From NCBI GenBank assembly GCA_905215695.1, contig CAJMQN010000002.1, forward strand, positions 62,001 to 126,000: a DNA stretch of 64,000 nucleotides. Reading direction: 5' to 3'. The stretch's first letter is position 1, and every line of letters starts with the position of its first letter. Made by a program: the position numbers and the translations under genes. Of this stretch, positions 1-6,794 are shown in pieces. Under the pieces are notes generated by a model that saw only the letters and a list, made by a program, of their open reading frames with translations, made no database searches and was not told the origin of the DNA. The stretch is from an uncultured bacterium (GTDB taxonomy: Bacteria; Bacillota; Clostridia; Christensenellales; HGM11417).

Positions 1-223
1 CCCTTTCGCCCATTATTTGCCTTATCAGCACGAGCGAATAGGCCTCCTATCCGAGCCTACATATATAATAAACTTTCGCCCAGTATTTTGCTATGGGATA
101 CACGCCCCAAGATGCTATAAATAAGATTTTTTAATTCAGTTTTGGTATTCAAGTCCTGCTGGACGGTGCTTATAGTCCGACAGACTTCAAGTGTGAAATT
201 ACGCTTTTTTGGGGCATAAAAAA

Positions 224-256
224 AGACCGGGCAACGGGTTCTCCGTTACTCGGTCT
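224..256 (-). terminator. Intrinsic terminator (minus strand), distal copy
   Basis: An interrupted inverted repeat (AGACCG at 224-229 with CGGTCT at 251-256, and AACGG at 233-237 with CCGTT at 243-247) is followed on the minus strand by a run of seven T. It lies downstream of the recombinase fragment, behind a second, stronger terminator. The rest of 1-393 shows no convincing gene. Confidence 0.65.
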
Positions 257-315
257 GGTGATTTGCTATGAAATTGATTAAAAAGGGGCGAAAATACCCC
301 TAAAAATGCAAAAAA

Positions 316-349
316 TGATGGTCTATAAGAAAAGACTTATAGACCATCA
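316..349 (-). terminator. Intrinsic terminator after recombinase fragment
   Basis: A perfect 14-bp stem (TGATGGTCTATAAG at 316-329 with its complement at 336-349) has a 6-base loop and is followed on the minus strand by TTTTTTG. It sits 45 bases beyond the recombinase stop codon and should end that transcript. Confidence 0.8.
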
Positions 350-393
350 CACTTGGCTCCACTTATAGGACTCGAATATCTGCCAATGTATCA

Positions 394-1623
394 TTATTCT
401 TCCTTTATCCGTTTCGTTCCCTTGGCCCAAGTATCCAAGAACATATAGTACTCGCTACCATTCGACAATCGACATATTGCCAACTTATTTGTTACAAGTT
501 CTATTTCGTCCACGATATAACGCACTAAGTCTTCGTTGAAGTGTTCATACAGCGTTTGCAACTTCAACCTTTGAGATATTTCTTCTATTCGTTGCTCAAT
601 TGGTGCAAGACATTTATTTTCTTGTATCATTTCCTCTCTTTCCAATTCAAGGAATGGCTCAGTATGTATAAATTGACGAGATAAGTGGCAATATTCCTCA
701 TACGTAATCGCATCTTCTATATAATCGTCTTTTATTTGTTGTATTTGTCTTTGAACCCTTTTGATTTTTGCATTTACACTTTTTATGCTACTCTTGTGTG
801 CTTTCCTTGCAGAATTGATAATCGTATCCGTCATCTCTGTGTACAACGGCTCTTTTTGAAACAATATCTGTCGTATAACCATTTGAAGCCCATCGATTAT
901 CACTTTTTCTTTTATTTGCATCATAGAACAACTGCCTTGGTCATGTCTTTGGCAAACCCAATATCCGATGCCACCACCTTTACGGTATTGAACATGTCGA
1001 CGCATTACACCACCACACTGTCCGCATATAAGCAATCCGCTTAAGCAACTCTTCCCGCTATATTTACTTGGATACGCTTTCGAACCAGTTCGCAAGTCTT
1101 TTCTACGTTGCATCTCATTTTGAACCTCATCAAACATTGCTGATGATATAATTGGCGCATGGTGACTTTTTACGTAATAACTGCGAAGTTGTCCTGTGTT
1201 TTTATATCGTTTGGAAGCCAAGAAATCCGGGGAATAAGTTTTTTGCAACAAGCAATCGCCCTTATACTTCTCGTTCTTTAATATAGATAAAATTGTGCTA
1301 TCTCCCCAGTTTTTATTTCCCTCCGGCGATTCTATCTCCCTTAGTTCCATTTCCAAGGCAATTTGGTGAATGCTTTTTCCGTCCGAGTATAACTGGTATA
1401 TACTCCGTACAGCCAAAGCCTGTTTGGGAATTATAATAATCCGGTTATCTTCTTCTCTTGAATAGCCGAGAAAGTGTTTTGTATGTATTAAATAATGGCC
1501 TTGGGCAAACTGTTTTTGAATAGCCCATTTGATGTTGTTGGAAATGCTTCTGCTCTCTTCCTCGGCTACTATTGCCATAATTGATAAGACGAGAGCACTC
1601 TGCGGAGAAAGCGAATCAATCTT
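394..1623 (-). pseudogene. Large serine recombinase, 5'-truncated
   Basis: This is the C-terminal part of a large serine site-specific recombinase, the enzyme class that integrates and excises clostridial mobile elements. The frame opens at 1623 with residues matching the end of a resolvase catalytic domain (SALVLSI, then EEESRSIS). It continues through a recombinase domain, a zinc ribbon (CGQCGG near residue 185, a second Cys pair near 210-220) and a helical coiled-coil region. The catalytic serine and roughly the first 120 residues are absent. A TAG at 1624-1626 blocks the frame upstream, where an unrelated ABC ATPase gene is joined directly. The first internal ATG is at 1578. The protein cannot catalyse strand cleavage, so I call it a pseudogene or the product of a sequence join. 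Confidence 0.85.
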
Positions 1624-1999
1624 CTATATGAAGAAGTTTTGCAACAGATAATACCTTCCCTTCAATTTCTTTTTTCTTAAAATGTCGATTCCTAAGTGGG
1701 AAAGCAATGTTGTCAAACACATTCATTGTGGGATAAAGAGCATAATTCTGGAAAACCATTGCTACATCTCTTTTTTGAGGTTTATTTTCATTCACCCTTA
1801 TTCCATCAATGTATATCTCTCCACCATTTATATCTTCGACTCCTGCGATAATATTTAAGAGGGTTGTTTTTCCACAGCCCGATGGTCCAAGAATAACAAA
1901 GAAGTCGCGGTCATCAACACAAAAGGAAATATCCCTCAAAACGGGGACATCCCTATCGTATGATTTAGCTAAATTAATGACCTTGAGTTTCTCCATCAT
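1616..1999 (-). pseudogene. ABC transporter ATPase, 3'-truncated
   Basis: This is the N-terminal half (127 residues) of a MalK/UgpC-like ABC ATPase. Walker A (GPSGCGKTT, near residues 38-46) and the Q-loop region (VFQNYALYPTM, near 83-93) are present. The frame stops immediately after LLHIED, just before the signature motif and Walker B would be expected. The stop at 1616-1618 lies within the start of the recombinase homology, so this gene and the recombinase fragment meet at about 1616-1626 in different frames. The gene begins 28 bases after the radical SAM methyltransferase, probably in one transcript with it. It cannot hydrolyse ATP as it stands. Confidence 0.8.
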
Positions 2000-2027
2000 T
2001 ATAATACCGTACTGATTTTGTATAATT

Positions 2028-3155
2028 TTATTGACAATGCTTTCCGCTCGCCCTGAGTGCGCAGCTTTCTTTTTGAAGGCAGGTTTTGCATTGTTTTACA
2101 TGATATTGCTCCACAACAGTTGTGCCATCATGTGATTCAGGAGATTGGTGCTGATTTTTTGCTTTCGATTTCTTGTTGTGTTCACTTACCAACTGTCCGC
2201 AAGCGGCTTTAATTCTTCCACCTCTCGACTCTCTAATTTTAACCTCTAAACCCGATTGTTCTAGGCGCAGTTTAAAGGCGACCAACTGTTGCTTGTTAGG
2301 ACGAACAATCTTACCACATTTTGTTTCATTATATTGCAGCAAATTGATTAAAACATTCTTATCCCTAAACCATCTTCCCAATTGACGCACATCGCTTGAT
2401 TTATCATTTACACCAGGGATAAGCAGATATGCAATCGTAATCTTTCTATTATGCCTTTCCGAATATGATAATACCGATTCCACAATTTTTCCAATATCTT
2501 GACCTTTCATGTTTGGTATCAATCTATCTCTAACAGCTTGCGTTGTCGCATGAAGAGAAAGGGTGAGTTGAATTTTAATATGCTCTTCACGTAATTTCTT
2601 TAATTCTTTAAGTGGTCCAACAGTTGAAATTGTAATTCCATCCGTGGGAAAATCCAACCCATTTCGATCTCGCAAAATGTGTATTGCTTTTATCAATGTA
2701 TCATAATTTAACAAAGGCTCTCCCATACCCATGAAGACAATTCTATTTATTTTGTCTTTCATCAATATCACTTGTTGGACAATTTCCGAAGCCGAAAGAT
2801 TTCGAATAAATCCATTGCTACCCGACTCACAAAACGTGCATCCAATAGGACAACCTACCATTGTGCTGACACAAACGGTTGTCCCTGTTTTTCTGGTAAT
2901 GCTAACGGTTTCTATACAATATCCATCGTTAAGCTCAAAAGCGTATTTTTTTGTATCGCCACCGTTTTCAATACTATTAATCTTAATTGTTTGATTTTGA
3001 ATTTTGGGTTTCTCTTTATAAAGAGTCCTAAAGAAAGCTCTTCCACTTTTTTCTCCAAAAAGCTCTACAACCTCCTCAAAAGTACACCCGTATGGATCGG
3101 GGCAGATTACATTAGAAGGAAGCCCTTCGTTCATTGCGTTATTTGTATTACTCAT
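2028..3155 (-). CDS. RlmN/Cfr-family radical SAM methyltransferase
   Basis: A 375-residue radical SAM protein of the family that methylates adenine 2503 of 23S rRNA (RlmN at C2, Cfr at C8). Visible are the [4Fe-4S] triad in GCPIGCTFCESG (near residues 101-112), the SAM-binding MGMGEPLLNY, and the substrate-linking cysteine in AACGQL (near 318). Unlike housekeeping RlmN, the N-terminal accessory domain is short. The residues after the third cluster Cys are ESG rather than the usual ATG or STG. A roughly 50-residue tail ends in four cysteines (CKTC, C, C). It sits in an AT-rich mobile region upstream of a broken ABC ATPase. I cannot decide between an RlmN paralogue and a Cfr-like resistance enzyme. 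Confidence 0.8.
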   Translation of the reverse strand: MSNTNNAMNEGLPSNVICPDPYGCTFEEVVELFGEKSGRAFFRTLYKEKPKIQNQTIKINSIENGGDTKKYAFELNDGYCIETVSITRKTGTTVCVSTMVGCPIGCTFCESGSNGFIRNLSASEIVQQVILMKDKINRIVFMGMGEPLLNYDTLIKAIHILRDRNGLDFPTDGITISTVGPLKELKKLREEHIKIQLTLSLHATTQAVRDRLIPNMKGQDIGKIVESVLSYSERHNRKITIAYLLIPGVNDKSSDVRQLGRWFRDKNVLINLLQYNETKCGKIVRPNKQQLVAFKLRLEQSGLEVKIRESRGGRIKAACGQLVSEHNKKSKAKNQHQSPESHDGTTVVEQYHVKQCKTCLQKESCALRASGKHCQ

Positions 3156-3205
3156 ATAAAACCTCTATAGCGACTCACCTGATCGATTATGGTCGATTAT
3201 TTTAT

Positions 3206-3234
3206 ATTATACCACTTTTTTTAAAATTCCGCAA
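3206..3234 (-). promoter_or_regulatory. Promoter of the methyltransferase gene
   Basis: On the minus strand TTGCGG (3229-3234), 17 bases, TATAAT (3206-3211). The start codon at 3155 follows a leader of about 45 bases with an AGAGG ribosome site. The leader carries a direct repeat of TCGATTAT (plus-strand positions 3183-3190 and 3193-3200). Confidence 0.55.
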
Positions 3235-3506
3235 CAAATACTACGTACAACAGGTAAAAATATTTGGCATGCATGCAAAATTAACTCTTATATGGTTCCA
3301 GTCACTTATAGAGATTACAATATTGATTATAAATTTCGTAGTTGCTTTTGCGGGTGCAATTTCTTCGAAAAGAACAAATAATAACACAGTCGAGGCTTGC
3401 AAATAACATTTGTAATACATCAAATTATTAAATCTGCGGACATAAAGAAAAACAGCGAGAATTATCGCCGTTTTTTCATATATTGAACTTGCTGATTGCG
3501 TTAATA
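3235..3506. other. AT-rich spacer, no gene recognised
   Basis: Open frames exist on both strands, but they have no ribosome site, no recognisable protein family and low-complexity composition. I see no RNA gene or strong hairpin here. Confidence 0.5.
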
Positions 3507-3749
3507 TTAATAATTGCATTTGTGTCCCCAAGAATATCTAACCCTTGGACACTTTCGTTCAATAATTTTCAATACATATTCGGACTCTGCCTTCGTCAGC
3601 AATTTTTGTTGTCGCAGAGAGAACACGATTCCTTTTATAAGTAGCTGCAAATCTTCTTTCCCCATAGTACTTTCCGCCTCCTTTTTCAATTCAGCATAAT
3701 ACCATTGTTTTGTGAAGATATCCAGTGAAAAACGCTGCGATTCGTACAA
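3507..3749 (-). CDS. Small hypothetical protein, SHOCT-like
   Basis: Up to 80 residues. The C-terminal half (KGIVFSLRQQKLLTKAESEY) resembles the short helical SHOCT-type motif often found in small genes beside serine recombinases in clostridial elements. That resemblance is by eye only. The outermost start is TTG at 3749 without a clear ribosome site. An internal ATG at 3665 is preceded by AAAGGAGG at a rather long spacing, so the true start is undecided. No function can be assigned. It may be a leftover of the recombinase module whose main gene is truncated at 394-1623. Confidence 0.4.
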   Translation of the reverse strand: MYESQRFSLDIFTKQWYYAELKKEAESTMGKEDLQLLIKGIVFSLRQQKLLTKAESEYVLKIIERKCPRVRYSWGHKCNY

Positions 3750-3815
3750 TTTTTTAGATAAATCTACTGCGGTTCAAATCCCCGTGGACGCCTGCCCCCT
3801 TTTCGGCTTAAAAAG

Positions 3816-3889
3816 ACGCTCCTTTTTGTTCGTCATTGACACCAAGACACACGCAAAAGGAGCGTACAAAACTCCGTTGCGTGTGTCTT
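3816..3889 (+). repeat. Overlapping, mutually exclusive hairpins
   Basis: A 13-bp perfect stem, AAGACACACGCAA (3844-3856) with TTGCGTGTGTCTT (3877-3889), has an inner GGAG/CTCC pair and is followed by TTTTTC, so it can act as a plus-strand terminator. A competing stem pairs ACGCTCC plus T residues (3816-3827) with AAAAGGAGCGT (3855-3865), using the same bases. The arrangement is attenuator-like, but no gene follows on the plus strand. Confidence 0.5.
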
Positions 3890-3959
3890 TTTCTATGCAA
3901 AAATGCCCTTTTCGGGGCGTTATTTCGTTAGTTACCCTTTTCGTGCAATATAACGCTTG

Positions 3960-4379
3960 CTACGACGGGAATTGATTGCCCCTTTGCTCGGTCTTTACCA
4001 AAAATTGAACTCGACACAACGAAAAGGGTTTTTGCCGTTCATTGAACGAAAAGTAACTATTGATTGCTTTAAGCGATAGCTCAATTCCATGTATTAAGTT
4101 AAACAAAATCGGAAAGATAATTATATCTGCTTTTTTGTCGGAATTATCTTTTATACAACCGTCAGTCAACCAAAAAGCCGACTGAAAATACCCTTCCGCC
4201 AATTCCCAAAATTGCTCACCAACACCTGCCGAGCGCATCAAACGCCAATTTAAATATGCATTTTTTTCGATATCTCTATTGAACCCAAAAATCGATTCCA
4301 TACGCTTTGCGAGTTCAGGTATTTTATCATAATCCACTTTATCAAAAAACATTATCGCCTCGCTCTTAAATTCTTCCAT
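3960..4379 (-). CDS. HEPN-like hypothetical protein (possibly truncated)
   Basis: A 139-residue protein. The stretch FNLIHGIELSLKAINSY (near residues 92-108) resembles the helix of HEPN-type proteins that carries a conserved H-x-I-E-L-x-L-K-A pattern. The last about 30 residues are Gln/Phe/Lys-rich and look unlike a folded HEPN continuation, so the 3' end may have been replaced by rearrangement. Its start overlaps the end of the upstream gene by 14 bases, making it the last of four overlapping genes beginning with a RelB-like antitoxin. It could be a toxin, an antitoxin partner or an unrelated accessory protein; the assignment rests on a short motif. Confidence 0.5.
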   Translation of the reverse strand: MEEFKSEAIMFFDKVDYDKIPELAKRMESIFGFNRDIEKNAYLNWRLMRSAGVGEQFWELAEGYFQSAFWLTDGCIKDNSDKKADIIIFPILFNLIHGIELSLKAINSYFSFNERQKPFSLCRVQFLVKTEQRGNQFPS

Positions 4380-4791
4380 ATTTCCGTAAGACTTTCAGCC
4401 TTACTTCTTCAATGGTATTGCTTAACTTTTCAAGCCTGTTATGATCGTTTTCTAATCTTCTTGCCTGTCTGATAAAATCATCGTTATTGCGAGAATATAT
4501 AAATTCACAATATGCCTTGTGAGCCCAATGATTTCGGATATTCGTTATTTGTTTCAACAACTTGTAGTCCCCGTCAGAAAAGAACCATTTATCATCAGAG
4601 CGATCAACAGATTTAAGGTTTTTCAGAACCGTACCGAGCGTCATTTTCTTCTTGGTTATCATATCCAAGTTGTCGTCCATATCGCCCGCTTTCATCCCCG
4701 CATAAATCAGTTTGATATCGTGTTCAATTGCCTGACAATGCATGATAGTGCGACCGACATAATAATGGAAATCGTCCCTGTTATTAATCAT
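4366..4791 (-). CDS. HEPN-like protein with RNxxxH motif
   Basis: A 141-residue, mostly helical protein. Near residues 86-91 it has RNHWAH, which fits the R-x4-6-H (RNxxxH) signature of HEPN ribonucleases. Members of that superfamily cleave RNA as toxins or act in phage defence. The gene overlaps the RelE-like toxin gene upstream by 8 bases and the second HEPN-like gene downstream by 14 bases, so translation is probably coupled. Whether it is an active RNase, and which neighbour would neutralise it, cannot be told from sequence. AT-rich composition matches the surrounding mobile segment. Confidence 0.55.
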   Translation of the reverse strand: MINNRDDFHYYVGRTIMHCQAIEHDIKLIYAGMKAGDMDDNLDMITKKKMTLGTVLKNLKSVDRSDDKWFFSDGDYKLLKQITNIRNHWAHKAYCEFIYSRNNDDFIRQARRLENDHNRLEKLSNTIEEVRLKVLRKYGRI

Positions 4792-5125
4792 CCTTTTTCA
4801 GCGCCTCGTTCTTCAAAATATCTGCTATATTGCGTCCGCCGTAAAAGATATGCATTATCACTACTTCGCTCGTCTTATCATCTGCATAATAAAACACTAT
4901 GTAATTATCAACCGGCATCTTACGTAGTCCACGACTCTTCCACGGTTCTTTATCGTACAACGTATTCCTTAACGGCATCTCATCCAATGCTGCGATTGCT
5001 TTCATTATCCTTCTCGTTTGCGCCATTGATATTTCGGGAACAAGCAAGTCTTCGGCAATATACTTATATATATCGTCTAACTCAGCAAATGCCGTTTTGG
5101 TGTACTTTATCGTCCATTTACTCAT
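4784..5125 (-). CDS. RelE/ParE-family toxin
   Basis: A 113-residue protein with the RelE/ParE fold pattern: an N-terminal strand (WTIKYTKTAFAELDDIYKYI), a helical middle, and the C-terminal strands with a basic patch and aromatic residues (RGLRKMPVDNYIVFYY, then VVIMHIFYGGRNI). RelE members cleave mRNA in the ribosome, while ParE members poison gyrase. The terminal IFYGGRN resembles mRNA-interfering RelE relatives more than ParE, but this is not decisive. Its ATG overlaps the antitoxin stop as ATGA (5122-5125), the usual antitoxin-first arrangement. The 3' end overlaps the next gene by 8 bases. Confidence 0.8.
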   Translation of the reverse strand: MSKWTIKYTKTAFAELDDIYKYIAEDLLVPEISMAQTRRIMKAIAALDEMPLRNTLYDKEPWKSRGLRKMPVDNYIVFYYADDKTSEVVIMHIFYGGRNIADILKNEALKKDD

Positions 5126-5427
5126 ATTCCGTATTTCCTATGCATTTCCTTTTCGACTTCATCTGCTGAAACTGTTTCGCCATTTTTGTATTCGGCAAAA
5201 GACTTTTCCATTAAAGCATTAAATTGCAATTCAGTCAATGCGCCATATGCAATGGGTTTGGCAGTCGGCAATCCCAATTCAAAAGGAATTTTGCGTTGCA
5301 TAGCTATTTGGCGCAAATAAATTTCCATTGCCGTAGCCATAGAAATTCCGAGCTGATCCAAAACGATTTCAGCCTGTTCTTTAACTACGGGATCAACCCT
5401 TGTAAATACGCTTACATTTTTAGCCAT
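5122..5427 (-). CDS. RelB/DinJ-family antitoxin
   Basis: A 101-residue antitoxin from the ATG at 5427; a longer frame to 5448 lacks support. The N-terminus has the ribbon-helix-helix pattern of RelB/DinJ: a strand (SVFTRVDP) then helices with LGISMATAMEIYLRQI, and a Pro-Phe-Glu segment (IPFELGLP) that in relatives links to the toxin-wrapping tail. It should bind its own promoter and neutralise the RelE-like protein encoded next. It is first in a four-gene overlapping operon with a promoter at 5470-5498. Confidence 0.8.
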   Translation of the reverse strand: MAKNVSVFTRVDPVVKEQAEIVLDQLGISMATAMEIYLRQIAMQRKIPFELGLPTAKPIAYGALTELQFNALMEKSFAEYKNGETVSADEVEKEMHRKYGI

Positions 5428-5469
5428 AATCAAATACCTCCAATACATAGTATTTTTAATTTCGTTTTA

Positions 5470-5498
5470 ATTATACTATTTTTGATTGCAACTTGCAA
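5470..5498 (-). promoter_or_regulatory. Promoter of the toxin-antitoxin operon
   Basis: On the minus strand TTGCAA (5493-5498), 17 bases, TATAAT (5470-5475). A near palindrome AATAC-ATA-GTATT lies at about 5443-5455, just upstream of the antitoxin start, and is a plausible operator for the RelB-type antitoxin. Confidence 0.65.
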
Positions 5499-5524
5499 GC
5501 GTTTTGCAAATATTTTTGCTTGTT

Positions 5525-6709
5525 TTATATAATAATTATACCTCGGTCGTTATAGACGCTCTCCGATACCGTTCCCTGATTGCGTATCGCACGGTCTAAC
5601 GCCATAACCAAAGCCACAGCACCGTCGATTCTTTCGGTGGATTTTTCCTTATCCATTTTGATGTTCCCGGCAGGATCTGTTCTGACGAAAACATTGTCCA
5701 TCATCCACCGTAAAGGAATATCTCCGCCGTGCGCAATCTTTTGCTCAAGGACGAGTTTCATCAACTCTTTCGTCGGCGGACTCATATCTTTGAACCCTTG
5801 TCCGAAAGGAACAACGGTGAACCCCATACCTTCGAGGTTCTGCGTCATCTGGACAGCACCCCATCTATCGAATGCTATCTCTTTGATATGGTATTTCGTA
5901 CCGAGTTCTTCAATAAAATTCTCTATATATCCGTAATGGATAACATTTCCCTCGGTGGTTATGACTTGCCCTTTGGCTTTCCACACGTCGTATGGAACGT
6001 GGTCGCGCCGTACTCGCAGTTCTATCGTATCTTCAGGTATCCAAAAGAACGGCAGCACGATATATTTGTCATCGTCGTTCAGCGGCGGGAACACAAGCAC
6101 GAACGCCGTGATGTCGGTACTGCTCGATAAATCCAAGCCGCCGTAGCATTCCCGCCCTTTGAGTTTCTCCGCATCCACGTTGAAATCGCATTTATCCCAA
6201 GCGTCCATCGGCATCCAACGGACGCTCTGCTTTACCCATTGGTTCAGGCGGAGTTGTCGAAACAAGTTTTCCTCGGCGGGATTCTCTTTTGCCGACTCAT
6301 AAGCCGTGCGAAGTTTATCGATCTCAACCGTTATTCCGAGCGACGGGTTGGCTTTCGTCCACACCTTTTCATCGCCCCAATCATCGTCATCGTCTGCGCC
6401 GTAAATAACGGGATAAAACGAACGATCGTGCTTTCTCCCTTCGAGAATATCTTTCGATTTTTGGTGTACCTCCCAACAGATTGAGTTACGGTCAGTACCC
6501 GCCGTAGTAATCAAAAAGAACAGCGGTTGCTTTCGTGCGTCACCCGAACCGTGCGTCATAACATCGTACAAAGCCCTATTCGGTTGTGCGTGTAATTCGT
6601 CGAATACGACTCCGTGTACGTTGAGTCCGTGCTTGGTATACGACTCCGCCGACAGCACTTGGTAGAACGAATTAAGCGGTTGATTTTGTGATTTGGAAAA
6701 AAGATATGG
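5525..6709 (-). pseudogene. terL: Phage terminase large subunit, 5'-truncated
   Basis: The C-terminal two thirds of a HK97-type terminase large subunit, the motor and nuclease that packages phage DNA. Visible are part of the ATPase domain (VVFDELHAQPNR, with the Walker B/coupling region) and the nuclease domain with acidic clusters (GGLDLSSSTD, AFDRWGAVQM, RIDGAVALVMAL). The C-terminus (ESVYNDRG) looks natural. The frame is open to 6709, but homology seems to fade above about 6690. The Walker A segment and roughly 190 residues are missing, so it cannot power packaging. No portal or other phage structural gene follows, only the toxin-antitoxin string, indicating a prophage remnant. Confidence 0.85.
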
Positions 6710-6794
6710 CTATACAAGACTGAATAGTCTTTTGGTATTGAAGGATATTCTGGCTCACGTTTGGAATCAAAGATAAAATCACTGTTCGCATCCT

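Noticed and set aside
3241..3531. 96-codon minus-strand frame
   Set aside because: No ribosome site, low complexity, no family resemblance; likely chance in AT-rich DNA.
3765..3795. GCGGTTCAAATCCCCG resembling a tRNA T-arm
   Set aside because: The stem has a mismatch and no acceptor, anticodon or D arms are found around it. At most it is a tRNA 3' remnant at an old insertion point.
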